A stretch of 64,000 bases of DNA, from contig NC_081828.1 in NCBI RefSeq assembly GCF_030867095.1, positions 49,143,434 through 49,207,433 of the forward strand. Direction: 5' to 3'. The translations under genes and the position numbers were made by a program. Positions 36,301 through 50,203 of this stretch are shown here, one piece after another; position 1 is the stretch's first letter, and the number at the start of each line of letters is the position of its first letter. The stretch comes from Alligator mississippiensis. Taxonomy: Eukaryota; Chordata; Crocodylia; Alligatoridae. The notes below the pieces were generated by a model. The model saw only the letters and a program-made list of their open reading frames with translations. It was not told the DNA's origin and did not search any database.

Positions 36301-37512
36301 CCCCTCCCTTTCCCCTGCTCCTTTATGTGCTCTCTCACTCTCTCTCTCTACAAGGCAATGCAAGGAGCAGCGCACAGCAGCAGCCCGGAGCTCTCAGATG
36401 TGAACACTAGCAGTCAGATATCTGGGAAAGGAGGAAGTCAGAATGCTATTTTTCCCAGGGATGTGGGATTTCAGCCTCATGAAAGGAAGCCCTCCAGCCT
36501 GGTGAACTCTAAGTAGCCTTTTACTGGAGCTCTCCCCAGCATAAAACCATCATGCTCTACACAATTCAGCTACCTTTGGCTTTTGGAAAAGGCCTGCAGA
36601 GGAATGGTGGGGCACTGCACAAAGAGGAGGAAGGACATCAAGAGAGCTTGAAATGGGGAGAGGGACTGAAATAGCAGAGAATGGTGTAGGGCAAGGGTGA
36701 GATGCATTAGCAGGACCCATGCAGATCTCTAAAAGTACATAAGGAGGGGATGTATAAGGGAAGGATTAAAGTGTGTCGGCAGAGACTAGTTGAAGCCCAT
36801 GCTTGGGAACAAAAGGGCTTATTTTTTTGGCACAGAGGGTTTCTTTTTGGAAGCTGCCGTCCCAGCCTGGCTGAGTGAAGCTGTGTCACACTCTAGGTGC
36901 TGCACTGTAAAAATATGTTCTTAGATCGGTTACTGTCTTCAATCTGACAGCCTGGCTGTCCTGCTCAACCAACAGAAACTCATAGGTGTTATTCTTAAGA
37001 TCGTTGGTTTAGTTTCTGAAGACAAATCATCTCGGGTGACGTTACACGTACCAGTGCCTTCCACAGCAGGGTCACATTTAATCTCTGAGCCCCTCTGCCT
37101 CCTCCCCTGGTCTCAGAACTCAGTAAGAAGTGAGGCGACCTGGGTATCAACATCTGGCAGGAAGACAAAAGGTGGCTTTGGGCCACAACACTAAGAATTC
37201 CAGCTCTGGTCAAAAGCTGCAGGACCTTCAAAACTAGGATGGAGAAGATTTTTTTTGGCTCAAGGGAAAGGATCTTTGGCAGAGCTGTACAGTGGAGCCA
37301 GCCCAGTGCTGAGCTGCCCAATTGACAGTGTTTGCCACAATTCCATCTCTCTGCCATGACAGTTAAACCTCAGTACATTCACCCTACCACAAACCCATGT
37401 CCACCCTGAAAGCCATGAACTGAAAGTGAAAGCAGCTTTGGCTTATGCTGCTTGCTGAGCTAACATTCCTTGAGGCCCCTCTGAAAAATCTCACTTCTAG
37501 GAATCATCTACT
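33326..37512. other. No recognised feature
   Basis: Over 4 kb of noncoding sequence without a repeat that I can name. Frames up to 146 codons (35518-35958, minus) lack domains and have rival frames of like length on both strands. Confidence 0.5.
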
Positions 37513-37676
37513 CAGTGAGGGCCAACCTTTTTGGCAGGCCTGTCACAAAGTGAGCCTTACACCCTCCTTAAGTGACACTCTGATACCCTTCTCCAGCCTG
37601 ATTGCTTGGTCTGTTGTCTGATCCCTGCCTGATCTGCTGCTGTGTTCTGGCACATGTGCTGCGGGTCAGCCACACA
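37513..37676. mobile_element. Short hAT-like element (164 bp)
   Basis: Begins cagtgagggccaacctttt, a known style of hAT end, and finishes gcgggtcagccacacac. The flanks catctact (37505-37512) and catctaca (37677-37684) match at 7 of 8 bases, as expected for an old 8-bp target duplication. The terminal repeats themselves are diverged. Confidence 0.65.
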
Positions 37677-40600
37677 CCATCTACACAGTCCTGCTAGAAA
37701 AGAAAGAACCAGGAGCAACACGCAGAGCTGTTTTAGTAGCAGGTTCCAGAGTGAATTGCACTATTTGCCAGCATGAAGGAGTCAAAAGAGTACAATCTGA
37801 TTTCCAAGTCCCAAATGGCTTAGAAGCCATGAGGCTAAATGAACAAATCATTTAGCTACTGGATTCCTGCTGTTTGAAGTCTTGTTCAAATTTTCCAGCT
37901 TTTCTCAATGGCCATGTGTGCTGGAAACTTTTAAAACATGTTTTAAATAAAAGCTGAGATTCTCAGCTAATCACTTGACTTGAGGAGCTGGGGCTTTAAA
38001 AAACAAAAACAAAAAAAAGCAAAACTACACCCCTCTTTTTCCCCAAATGTCACAAGATGCATTTAAATTACAGAGATGCCAACATTATCATGAACATGAG
38101 CCCAGGTAAGAAGGCAGTATGTGGAGGTTGAGGGCTGTAGCTCAAGGTTTCTCTTGGACTGCCCATCATGTCCAACAAAGTTGAGGGCTCACAAGCAATC
38201 CTCACAAGTTTTCAGCTCAGGAAAACAGGTCATCTTGAGGGATTGATGGTGCTTGGGTTAAAATGTTGCAAGAATAGCTCTTTACAGGAGAATCTAGCTG
38301 CTTCCAGACTAGGAATACAGGACTTTTATGGTTGTGGATCTCCCCAGGAGTCCAAACCAAACCAGGTAGCTCAGATAAACGAAATCAAACCCAAGGTGCC
38401 CCCAACCTTCCCCTGCTTCATCCCATCTCCAGGGTTCCCCATTCATCAGGATTCTTTATCACGTGGCAGGACGACTCTCCCTTGGCCCATGCAGCCCGAT
38501 TAGCTATCTGGTCTGTGATTCCCATTACAACTTATCACTTGTGTAGCAGGAGGTTGCTCAGTCATTTAGGGGTCTTGCCAGAAAGCAGTAACAGTCCACT
38601 CAGTGATACCCATCCTTGACCTAGTGACCACAGCTTCTGCTCCTGCCTTGTATCTAAGACTCAGCCCTGATGCTCCCCCCACCATTTCCAGCTTCATCCC
38701 AGAAGCTAGGTGGAGTCTGTGCACAGGGGAAAACCCTTCCTTCCCCTTTGAAACCCAGGTGCTTTCCACAGGGCAGTGAGTAAAGGACAAGGCAGGGCAG
38801 TTCCAGCTGTGAGCTTCCCTGGGCACAACTCATATCCTTGACTCGACTTTCATGCAGCATCTGTCATGGTAACAGTCCTAGTGAGGGAGTCTGGGGTTTT
38901 CTGCTTCCTTGCGAAGAGGCCTATCTCTGCCTGCTTCAGAGTTATTATTTTCCTCCTTAAACACCTGAATTGTTTTATAGGGATTTTGACAAGGCAAATT
39001 AGATGCTGTAATCAAGATAAACTAGTTGTTTAAACAAGGCCCCTGAAGACAAATCAAGGCTCCTAAACCTGTGCTCAGTGGCATTTTCTCTTTGGCTGGT
39101 TTCCTCCCCCCACCACGACTGCTGTTTTGTTTGTTTTTTAAATACGCACCTTCTCTCTGGCTTGTCAGCTGCACAGCCCGTCTCATCCATTTTTAATATA
39201 TCATTTCTCACCACTGCAGTCTCTTGAGGTCTCTTGGAGCTCCGTGCATTTATTCCCTGCTCCGGAGTTGCCTCGTTTCTTTGGTAATTTTCCAGGGCAC
39301 TCCTGAACTGAGTAAGCAGCAGTCACAGGGTTAAGGGAATCAAAATCAACAGCCATAGCCCAGTGGCTTAGAGCAGTCACCCTATTTTCTAAAAGCAAGT
39401 CCACAATCACAAACAGAAGGCAGTTAGGAGGCTTGGCCTGATACCTGCCACTGGTTCACATTAGCAAATCTGTGCAGAAGACTAAGGATGGAGTAGCCCA
39501 GGGACTGCAGGTTAGTGCAGAACTTGGTTACTACGTAGGGTTAGGGAAGATGAGGGAACAGCGAGAAACCAGGGGCATTCAAAGATATGGCCAAAAGCTG
39601 TGTGTGACTGCTAAGATGTTCCAGTTGCTTCCCATGGATTTTTTCAAACTGCACCACTTCATTCAGCTATGCGGGACTGCGGCTGAGCTCCAGCTGTGTG
39701 TGGAGAGGTGTAGCCATTTGAAGTAAAAGCTGCAGTAAGTCACTGAACAACTCAACCTTTACTCGGCAACCCTCTGCAAATTAACCAGGTTGTGAACTAC
39801 CCAGATTCAAATGATCTGGGTACCGTACAGAGGTGCAGCCAAAGAACTGGTTTGGGGCCTCCTTTTGGCCTAGCAAGCAGTGCTAAAGGCCAGGGCTGAG
39901 CATTGCTAAAAAACAACATATTGACTCCATAACTGGGAGCTGCAAATCAGAAGGGTATGAAGTTTTGGGGTAAGGCCCATGCCAGCATTGCTTAGACACA
40001 GCCAGTCCTGCTGGAGATACCTGGAAGGCAATGGGTGCCAGAAGCAAAGGGGGTATAATGACTGGAATTAAGAGGGAAGCAGAAGGGCCCAATAAACACC
40101 CCATGGCTAGCATAGCCCTGTGGTAGGTTGCCGGGTTCTGGACTCCTCCATGCATTGCTCTGGTTACAGCCTTCCCAGCTCACTGGAAGCAGTTCTATTA
40201 ATCATACAAATGCCTGAAATAGAGCTGTGAGAGAACAGAGAGAGGTCAGCAAGTGAAAGACCCTCCAGGGTGTACTACTTGCTTTATTAATAGATGCACT
40301 GAATGTTGCCTCTGTTAACGGCACCAGCTCAGTATAAAAGACAAGCCAGGCCATGCTGGAATTGGTAGGCAGGGAGCAGTAGTAATGTGTGGGTTTTTTT
40401 TTTGGGGAGGGGTGTCTGGGGCAGGAAAACACTCCCTTAGGGCAGGGGACAAATTAGGAGAACACCAAACATTTCAGAAGCTGCAGAGCTAACTCTAGCC
40501 TAAGCCAAAACCACAGCAACTACAAAGTGCCTTCTCAGTTCTGCTGAGTCTGAGTATATAAGGGAACTAGGGTGGAGAAGAGTAGGGTTTTAGTTGAACT

Positions 40601-42213
40601 CATAGCAGTCATGTTCTGGCTCAATTACAGTGGAAGATAGTGGCCCATGGAATATTAGGAAGCCCCAGGGCACAGCGCAGTTCATCTGGGAAAATATACC
40701 CCCTCTCTGCAGAACAGGGCTAATGCCTCTATGCAGTAGCAATGTGCCAGGAAGATCTGTTTTCTCCTGCGGTTTAGCCCAGGGGAGAGGTCAAAAAGTT
40801 GTTCAAGAGATGCAAGTGTACAAGGCAATCTCTTCTATACCTGGGGACAGCAGGAATGGATGTCACTTATAATTTGGGGCAGGACTTTGCTCACAAGACC
40901 AAACTAAAATAGTAGCAGGGCCCCAGGTCTGTCACCTTTAGTGTTGGCTTTCAGAAGGGAAAGAGAAAGCAAGGGATGTGGCCATTCACAAATCACCTGG
41001 CAAATGCTACCAAAGTAGGGATGTTCACCTGTATCCAGGTCCAAAGGGTGTGACAAGAGACCACTCTATTCACTGACTGCCAAGTTGGTGGCTTAGGCAG
41101 CAGAAGTTAGATAGAGACTGCATCTGTTTTTGCCACACCAAGCTCTCTGTGCTGGCCCATATCCTGAGAGGCTTCTCCAACTCTTCTCCCAACTTTGCAG
41201 GTGATGAGAACAGGGGCATCCTCAGGGTGTTGCTGAATGTCCCACAGGTCCAGGACCAGGAGGAAGCAGGACTTCAGAATGGAGACAGAACAGGAAGGCA
41301 GGCCAGGAGGAGACTGGTAGACTTGAATATACAAACACACTGACAAATCAAATTGCTGGTGTACAGCAGTTTTCTCTTCAGGGTTGCAAAGCCAGATGTA
41401 ACCCTTGGAAGGGCTAATAGGTCCACAAGAGTTAGGAATGGGCAAAATTGACAGTATATTCACAGTAAACAAGCACTGAAAGGAAGAGAGCCTGGCTCAG
41501 TCCCATAGCTCCTTATATGGGGGTACCCTGCTTTGACTCTTCCCCTGAATCATAGCCTACATCTCCATCATGTTGCCCCTATCTGGCCTAGCCTCACATA
41601 CAGACTGGTGCTACATGTAGTGATGTCTCTACACCTGTGACCCTTGAAGCTTTGCCTCACTCAGAAAATTGAGGGTGTAAAAGCAGAGTTTAATGCCTGC
41701 AGCAGCACCCCACCTCCATAGCCACTTATATCTGTTAATCTGGCAGGACAGCTCTTCTCTGTGCAGGAGATGATGCAAGTAAGCCTTTTCTTTATGCAGC
41801 CTGTGGACAATCCAGAAGACCCCTCAAAAAATAAACCAGAATTCTGTGAGCAGACTGTCAGTCATAACCCACATGGGGAGGTAGGCACCACATTGCACCC
41901 TGAGGCCAGGGAAGGAGAGAGGATGCTCATTTTCCAGGTGAGCTCCCTTGCACTGCCCAGCCCTGGATCTCCTATTGCCCAGCACCCTTATGGGGGCGGG
42001 GAGGAGCAGATGTAGGAGAGGAAAAAACAAACAAAGAAAATGGTTGTTTTACTAATGGAATATTTTTTCAAATAAATATTTTCTTTTCTGTCAAACTGCC
42101 TTTGTTTCAAGACACCAAGTTTCCATGGCCTTCGCTGTTCTTCTGTCCTTATTTTAGTTCTTTGATAACCCATGCTCTAGCATGAAACAAACAAAACTCT
42201 CCTGATATTAAAC
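37677..42213. other. No recognised feature
   Basis: About 4.5 kb without a gene or a nameable repeat. Confidence 0.5.
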
Positions 42214-42528
42214 CAGTGATTCTCAACCAGGGTACTTTGGCACCCTGGGGTGCCTTGCAATCCAAGGGTGCTGTGGAATACCATGCAATGTTAGCAGTAT
42301 TAGGTGTGCCAACATGATTCACAAGATAAATCCAGAGATTTCAAATAGGAATCATAGTGTTAAATACATTGACCTGGGGTGGTCTTTCTGAGTTCTTTGC
42401 AGCGAAAGAATTGCCCTATAATTTTTCTGTAGTAAAAAAAGAGTGAAAGAGAAGAGAGACAGCCTTTCCGAGGGGAGCCTCAAGTCTATTGATGGGTGCC
42501 TTGAAACTAAGAAAGTTGTGAACCACTC
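42214..42528. mobile_element. hAT non-autonomous element (315 bp), copy C
   Basis: Starts cagtgattctcaacc and ends agttgtgaaccactc. The inside is the reverse complement of copy A (96-408): ggtgtgccaacatgattcac pairs with gtgactcatatttgcacacc of A. The flanks tattaaac and ctttaaac match at 6 of 8 bases, so the copy is older or more decayed than A. Confidence 0.88.
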
Positions 42529-43107
42529 CTTTAAACAAACAAGTCTTGTAAATATTTGTTATACAGGTGAATACTTGCCAATACCAACATTAATCCCTTA
42601 TTTATCAGAACAGGTCTAAGCAGACTACTGCAGTGCATTGTGGGAAGATCCTCCCCTCTTCTTGCTTTAAATGTCTGCTCTCGAAGAAAGGGAGCAACTT
42701 TGTTTGTATTACTTATGTTCCTTATTTTGACGCATAAGTACATTATTTCAAGTAAAAAAGGCTGATTTTGTGATGCGGAGAATGGTTTGCTAATGATCAC
42801 AAAGGCATCCATCTCCTCCTGCTGACAGGGAGATCTGTCAGACAGTGCAACAGTCTTCTAGACACAAGTAACAAGAGCCCCAGTGGCTAAGAAAGGTGAA
42901 CAGACAACTAGGAAATAATCTGTAGGAGAAAATCTCTCTCTGGCTGTCTGAGAACACGGCATAAAAATGGAGACAGGTTCTTCCCCTTAACTTTGATGAG
43001 TCCCTTCAGACTTGGATGTTCTCAGGGGCACAGCATAGGGCTAGAAGTCTTATTGCAGGATATCCAAATAGTTGGTGCTGAAGAGCTCTAGGCTTTGGGT
43101 TAAAAAC
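42529..43107. other. No recognised feature
   Basis: Noncoding. Confidence 0.55.
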
Positions 43108-43215
43108 TCACGGAAGAAGTGATATCTTTTATTAGACCAACTAGATATTTGCAAACAAATTATTGTATTTATCTGCAAGCTTTTGGGCGCACACACCCAT
43201 CACCAGGCATAGGAG
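43108..43215. repeat. Reptile interspersed repeat (gatatcttttatt family), copy 1
   Basis: The order gatatcttttattagaccaa, ctagatatttgcaaac, tctgcaagcttttgggc, ccatcaccaggcat is that of a family very common in turtle and crocodilian DNA. A second copy, inverted, is at 54925-55035. I do not know its class. Confidence 0.65.
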
Positions 43216-46200
43216 GGAGGAGTGATTGGGTAGGTTGGGGGTTGGAATCCCCTGCAATTCAGCCATGAATTTGACACTACAGTTTGAATCTGCCCTAGCA
43301 AGGAGTTACTAGGGGGTTAGCAGCACTGTGAGGGTGGGAGAAGAGGGCCAGAGTTGTGCTGCTAGGAATGTGCTGCCATCTAGGGACAGCCCTCAGGACC
43401 AGAGGGGTCTCACTGTTCATTCAGCTGACTGGAATGACAGTGCAAAGCTGCTGCTTTACAGCTTATTGACTTTTCCAACACTGCTGCTTTCAGCCACACG
43501 CCCACTGACCTTAGGAGATATTGACTTTGGCATTGAAGCACGTGCCCAGATTTCCATAATGCTTTCCACCGAGGCCACTTCCAATGTAAAAATGCCCATT
43601 GTGCTCAAACGTGCGGGACAATAAAATCAGGATTCAATACTATTTCATGCAAGGGATGGAAAAGACAAAATAACTGTACCCACTATAATGCTTTTAGATT
43701 CTGATACACATGCCAGCTGCCCACACATGCACATTTACTGGAATGAAAGGGGGTGTGAAACAGAGAAAACAGAAGACCTCCCCCCCCAACCCTACTCTAG
43801 TGTATTGAAGCATTAATGGAGCAAGAGGCAGTGGACCTTTCCCACCATTGTGTCTGTGCTTCCCAGTCCCATATAAAAAATGCCTTAGTTGCTCTCAATT
43901 CTGGGCAGAGAAGTGGTGCTAGAACCCTACCTGCAGTAGCCATGGTCAAATATAGCTGTACCTACAAGGCATCTGCCTCCAGCCCGGGCAAGACCTTAGA
44001 GGGACACTGGGGACAACGTCAGAGACATGGGGAAGAAAAGTTAGTCCCATCAGCCAAGCTCTACTTGCAGCCACCACCCATAAGGGTCATATCCTTCCTT
44101 CTCTCATTGGAAGCCAACAGGTTCATTTATGCACACTTATCAAGTGCTTGGTGGCCAGTGGCTTCCTGTCAGCATGAGACAACTAAAAAGTGCTAGTACA
44201 GTGCTGGAGACAGGTGGACGAGTTGCCAAATCACCAGCGGAAGGAGCGCTGGAGCAGAGCGAACCACTTGCTTGATCTAGGACACTTCAGGCAATGTTAC
44301 AAGTTGGCACATTTCTAGACCCCACCTCCCCCAGCAGCTCCCTTCAGGGGGAAAAGGGGAACAAAAATCAGTATCATGGTCCTAATGTGATTTGTATGTT
44401 TGCTAGCACAGGTAGGTCCAAAGGCATTATCCTCCAGGGAAGGTGTTGCCACATTGAAAGCTCATTATTAAAACATGCCTAGGCTAGGCTGAACCCATAC
44501 TACAAGGGTTTCTTCAAGTATAAGCCATGGTCCAAGGAAACTAAACTAACTTCACTCAGCAGAGCCCCACAAGGGAGGGCTGGCCACTATCCCACTTTAG
44601 AGGAAGCCCTCTGTAGGCTGTGGCATGGAAAAGCAGGGGCCCTCAGGGATGTGTCCACCTTCACTGAAAAAAATGCTACTGTAATTGCCCTGCTCACTTG
44701 CTCTTGATCAGTGCAAACCAAATCCCAGAAATGAGGCATTGTGGCTAGCCTAGATCAGCCTCAAGTGTGTGCTAAGAAGCACATCTAAGACAGACAGCTT
44801 AAGAGTGGTGTGGGACATGCACTCAGTACTACTTGAAAATGGATACGTTGTCTTATGTGCTGGGTGTTGCCACGCACAGAGTGGGAATGTGGGGATGGAG
44901 GATGCTTTAAAGTACTGCCCCTGCACACAGCACAGAGGCACTGTAGACTTGCCTGCCATGGCTCCACAGAGCCAGCTTCATACTTTCAAAATGTCTGGAT
45001 CACTGACCAGCCCAATCCGCCAGCAATTTTGCCTTCTCACTGAATTAGGATGGAAAGTAATGGAGACAAGTGGGGCTTAGAGATGTGATGCAATGCAGGT
45101 TTCTAAGGGCATGCAGGCAATCACTTGCATTGGATTCCCGATGTACTGGCACTGGCGGCTTTATTTTAACTGTCACGTGCTATTATTCATGCATTCTAGA
45201 GGATGGCCTTTACATTTTTATAAAGTCTCAAAATTATTTTCCTTGGCTGCCTGAAAGGATTTTTGGAGACTAAAGTGACTGTTGGCTTCCCAGCCCTTTC
45301 CTGCCACCACATAATAGCAGATTATATAAGCCTGCTTTTAACACTTGGAGCATGAGGTTGGAGAAGGCAGAGGAATGGGAAAGATCCTGGAGAGAATGAC
45401 AAACCCAGCAAGAGCAGAGTTACAGAAACTGACTGTGTATATGTGCACACACACACCCACATGTACCTTTATCACTTGCTCTCCTGAAACTGTCAAGGAA
45501 ATAAGTGCTTGGAATTAAACTCAACCCAAATTTGACTCTGGGAAGTCAAACTACTGGAACACAAGAGGTTAATCACATCCCCAAGGAACATTTGTGAGCC
45601 TTTCAAAAGGGTGATTGTAAAGAACATGCTCAGCTGAAGCTCTAGTTTGAATCTAAGCTAAATTCCCTGCTCTTGCAAAACCAGAAAGCTAAAAATACCT
45701 CTTTCCCCAACCTTCTCTTGTCACAAAGATTTGTCATAACAGGGAAAAGCCCTCAAGGCATGTTGCTGCCACAGACGAGATTGATTTTTTGCTATACCTT
45801 TGCTGATAGCACTATGGGAGCTGAGAAGGTGCTATGCACAACTGCTGTGGCAGACTGGGAATTAAAAAGAAATGGTTACTCGAGTAGATCTTCCTTCAGA
45901 GAAGATGTTAGAGCACAAACTATCAGGAGGATGGATGGCTGCTGGCTAACAGAGGTGTCTATGCTGAATGTGACATTCAATTGGGAAGAATCTTTTACAT
46001 GAACAGTAGTAGAATTCATGAAATAAATATTCTGTGAGCTATCATGATTTTGGAAATGCTTCTTCCCTGAATACTTTTTAAAAGTACCCCATGAGTAGAA
46101 AAAAAATTAAATGGGCTCCTGCCTTTTTATAACATATCTGAATAGGCTTCAGATGTTATTGTTGTTGTTTTAAGACTTCCCCTTGAATTATTTTACATCA

Positions 46201-46750
46201 GCACTTTAGATCTTGTCCACGTTGGGAGAATGATGAAGGCAAAAGCAGATATGCTTTTTAGCATTAATTCTAAAGCCTAAGCCACTGAAAGGCAAGCCAT
46301 TAGAGATGGAAGGGATTTTTTGTCTACTTAAAATTTGTTCTTAGTAAAAACCAATTTATTACCAGTCACTAATTCACTCCAAACAGAAGACAACATTGCT
46401 AAAAATTCAACTTTGCTTTTTCAATTAAGGTGTCAAGGACAGCCAATGCCCCTGTAATAAAGCCAAGCGGCAGCATATATTCCTCATATGTCTAAGGTAA
46501 AGGTAAGCATAAAGATTTCCAGGTTTGTTTGTTTTTTTAACGCAACGTAAGGCAGCAATAGGGTAATAAATCCAGTGTAAAAGTATTATTTTTTTCAGGT
46601 GATGTTTAAAGCAGATTTGGAATACTAATAGAAAAAGGTTCCAGCTCAGGCACAACACCTACTTGTCTACCTTTCCCATATGGAAGGTACTGAAAAGACT
46701 AAAAAGAATTTAAGTTTTTGGTTCCCCCCCATAATGATGAAAAGCTAGCC
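43216..46750. other. No recognised feature
   Basis: Noncoding; a short CA run lies at 45448-45462. The 126-codon frame at 43816-44196 has no recognisable domain. Confidence 0.5.
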
Positions 46751-46930
46751 TTGACACCTGGGCCAATTCCTGGCTCGGCCACAAACTCACTCCAGGATCT
46801 TGGGCAAGACATTAAAACTACACTGTGTCTTAACTACTCATCTGTAACTAGGGTCACTACTTCCCTACCTCATACAGGTATTGTGAGAATAAGAATCCAT
46901 TAATGACAGTGTGCTTAGATGCTATAGCAA
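46751..46930 (+). mobile_element. MIR-type SINE (well preserved)
   Basis: The order ttcctggctcggccacaaac, atcttgggcaagacatta, ctcatctgtaactagggtc, ctacctcatacaggtattgt, gagaataagaatccattaa follows MIR closely on the plus strand. Confidence 0.85.
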
Positions 46931-48734
46931 GGAGGACCAGGTAAGAATCCTCCTCAACCTAAGTGTGTAGAATTTTTCAGGGATGGCTTTAAAAAAAATA
47001 ACAGATTGTTCATCCTTTATGTAGTGACTTGCAAAAAAAGTATGCCTCACCGTGACAATTTTCCATTCTGAAGGATGAGAAAATACTTTGTGGCTTGTAA
47101 TGTCATTATGTATCACTCCCCACTGAAATAAATCACTGTTAGAGTAGAACATGGTTGCCACACTGCACCAGCAACACTGCACTAGCAGAAGAACTTAAGG
47201 AAAAGTTCTCCATTTGGGACTGCAGAGAGAATTTAGGTAAATAAAATACAATTATGCACACTGACAATCAGCCACGACACCAGGGTTAATATCAGTACAC
47301 ATGTAAGTAGCTACACATGATGCTCACAAAAATCGATGATTTCTGAAGCTAAACATTACATTCAGTAAGTTGCCCTCTAGCCAGCACAGGTCCTGGTGGG
47401 CATTTCTAGGGGTATGAAAGGTTCTGGAGACATGGGAGAAGTGGCAGAGAAGAGAACTTTTAAGTACAGAAGTGCAATGGATGAGCTAGTACAAATTTCC
47501 TTTTCAATAATTTATCACAGTCTTTCTGACCTTCCCTAGTTAAACAAATTTACTCTAAAAAAAGCAAGGATCTTGCACTTTGGAGTGAAATGCCAGCATT
47601 AACAGCTGGTATATACTCACTAAGAGCCTTAACATCACTTCACTAATATAAATTTCCCAGTGACCATCACATTCCATTCCCTCCAGCAATGAACTTTTCT
47701 CTCTCACCACTGGACATCTGCCTATGACTCTTAAATTAATTTTGAAGTGCTTAATAAAAGCAGCACACTTGCTGTGCAGGATTTTGATGCCTCTTTTTTT
47801 TAGAGAATGTTACTAACACAACTCCTGCCATGGGAATACAAACATTAGTTTATAGCAAAAGTACTTGAATGAGTTAGATAAGCAATGGGTTTGTGCTCCT
47901 GTTTTATAAATCAACAAAGATTGCTAACAATTGTTCATTATACAGTGTTCTCATCATTTCATTTGAGTTTGGGGACCTTTTATATTTATGATGAGGTGGT
48001 CCATAATCTTGGAATGCTCACAGGGAGGAAATGTATGCCTCACTGTTGTATGAATGCTGGAAGATGTGTGTACATGTACATTATACACAAAACACATCCT
48101 TTTGAATACACTAGAAAATGTTATACCATTGCTAGAGAAAAAGTACTAGAGTATATTAATTTCAGGCATTTGTCAATTGCATCATAAGTTCCACATTGTA
48201 TGTACTTCATGATATAGCTGACAACATCTTCAAGGCCCTTCTATATTAGCTTTTATATACACAGTTCTCTAGTATAAGCACATCTTGTGATAATAGGCAA
48301 ATTGGGGCTAGAAGGTATCCTTGGCACAGTATGCTAACAGCATCTCTGGTGGCTCCCAGACATGATCAACATGTCTTTTTTGTGTCTGTACAGTCCCCAA
48401 GCAAGGGCTCCCAATGGGACTTCTAAGAACTACTATAAGAGAAACATTTACTACTCCTCATCTTTCTCCATGATCTCAACATCAGCCTAAGTTATAGACC
48501 TCGGAGGAGGTAGGATCTTTAGAAGCAGATTGCAGTACTGTTGAAGCAGCAGTACACAACTTCATAAGATCTAATGTATTAATCGATGAAGTGAACAGTA
48601 GGCAGAAAAATTTACCATAAGCTTATCTTCTGGTAGGCAAAAGTACTTAATAAAGACTTAATAAGGACTTAAAGGCACCCAAACATGATCTCTTGCAGGT
48701 CTCAGAAAAATCACCCTGCAGTAACACAATATAG
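46931..48734. other. No recognised feature
   Basis: AT-rich noncoding sequence. Confidence 0.5.
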
Positions 48735-48850
48735 AGAAATCACCTACCTGTCACTGGTGTTCTTCATAATGTATTGTCCACAGTCACATTCCACTGTAGG
48801 TGTGCATGAGCCTCAAGCACTTGATTTTGGAGAATTTCAACCCTATAAGC
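48735..48850. repeat. Reptile interspersed repeat, copy 2
   Basis: Has atcacctacctgtcactggt, gttcttcataatgt, cacattccactgtaggtgtg in the same order as the copy at 28675-28800. Confidence 0.5.
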
Positions 48851-49120
48851 AATACCTGTAGACCACTCATGCACCCTACTTCTCCTCATACTTCTTGCTG
48901 AGGGCTGTATCCTCCTTGCCCCCATAGGAATTTCATACAATCATAGAAGTAGGGTTGGAAGGGACCTTGTAGATCTTCAAGTCCGACCCCCTGCCTGGGC
49001 AGGAAGAAAACTGGGCTCAAATGACCCCAGCCAGGTAGGCATCGAGCCACTTCTTAAAGACCCCCAAGGGTAGGAGCCAGCACCACTTCCCTTGGAAGTT
49101 GGTTCCAGATCCTAGCCACC

Positions 49121-49486
49121 CTAACTGAAGTAGTTCTTACGGATGTCTAATCTAAAGCTACTCTCCAACAACTTGTGGTCATTATTCCTTGTTATCCCAG
49201 GGGGTGCTAGGGGAAACAAGGTCTCCCCCAAACCCTTCTGGTCCCCCCTAGTGAGTTTATAGACAGTCACCAGGTCCCCCCTCAGCCTTCTCTTGTGAAG
49301 GCTGAACAGGTTCAGGTCCCATAGCCTCTCACTGTAGGGTCTGCCCTGCTGTCCCCGGATCATGCGGGTGGCCCTCCTCTGGACCCTCTCAATGTTGTCC
49401 ACATCCCTCTTGAAGTGGGGTGCCCAGAACTGGACACAGTACTCCAGCTGTGGCCTGACCAGTGTCACACAGAGGGGGAGGATCAC
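49121..49486 (-). pseudogene. CR1 ORF2 C-terminal part
   Basis: 121 codons with the conserved CR1 C-terminus: LVRPQLEYCVQFWAPHF near the start, then VQRRATRMIRG, RLWDLNLFSLHKRRLRGDL, and the final LDIRKNYFS. The frame is open and reaches its natural stop. It is separated from the RT core by an interval with stops. Confidence 0.9.
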
Positions 49487-49728
49487 CTCCTTGGACCTAC
49501 TTGAGATACACCTGTGGATGCACGATAGGGTCCGGTTAGCCCTGCCGACTGTGACCTCACATTGTCAGCCCATGTTCATCTTGGAGTCAGTGATGACTCC
49601 AAGATCCTTTCTGCCTCTGTGCTCTCAAGAAGGGAGTTTCTCATCTTATAAGTGTGCTGCTGGTTACTACTGCCCAAGTGCAGCACCCTGCACTTGTCAG
49701 TATTGAAATGCATCCTGTTTTTGTTAGC

Positions 49729-50203
49729 CTACCCCTGCAACCTATCCAGGTCTTTCTGCAGTCTTTCCCTCCCTGCTAATGTGCCCACCTCACCCCAAAT
49801 GTTGGTATTATGAGCAAATTTGAACAGGTTGCTTTTCACCCTGTTGTCCAAATCACTGATAAAGAAATTGAACACTGCAGGCCCAAGGACTGAGCCCTGG
49901 GGGACTCCGCTCCCCACTTCCCCCCAGGTCGAATATGACCCGTCCACTACCACCCTCTGAGTACAACCATTCAGCCAATTTACAATCCATCTGACTGTGT
50001 AGGCATCAATGCCACAGTCGCCTAGTTTTTTTTTTAATGAGGATGGGGTGGGAGACAGTGTCAAAGACCTTGCTGAAGTCCAGAAAGACTACAGCCACGG
50101 CGACACCTGTATCCAATGCTTTTGTGACCTGATCGTAAAAGGAAATTAGGTTGGTCTGACATGACCTGCCCCTAATGAAACCGTGCTGGTTGCCCTTAAG
50201 CAT
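49729..50203 (-). pseudogene. CR1 reverse transcriptase core (inactive)
   Basis: Two overlapping frames carry RT motifs A and B in order. The motif C aspartates are replaced (FAHN), and the two frames are out of step at the A run. It would not give an active enzyme. It belongs to the LINE at 48934-50225. Confidence 0.9.
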
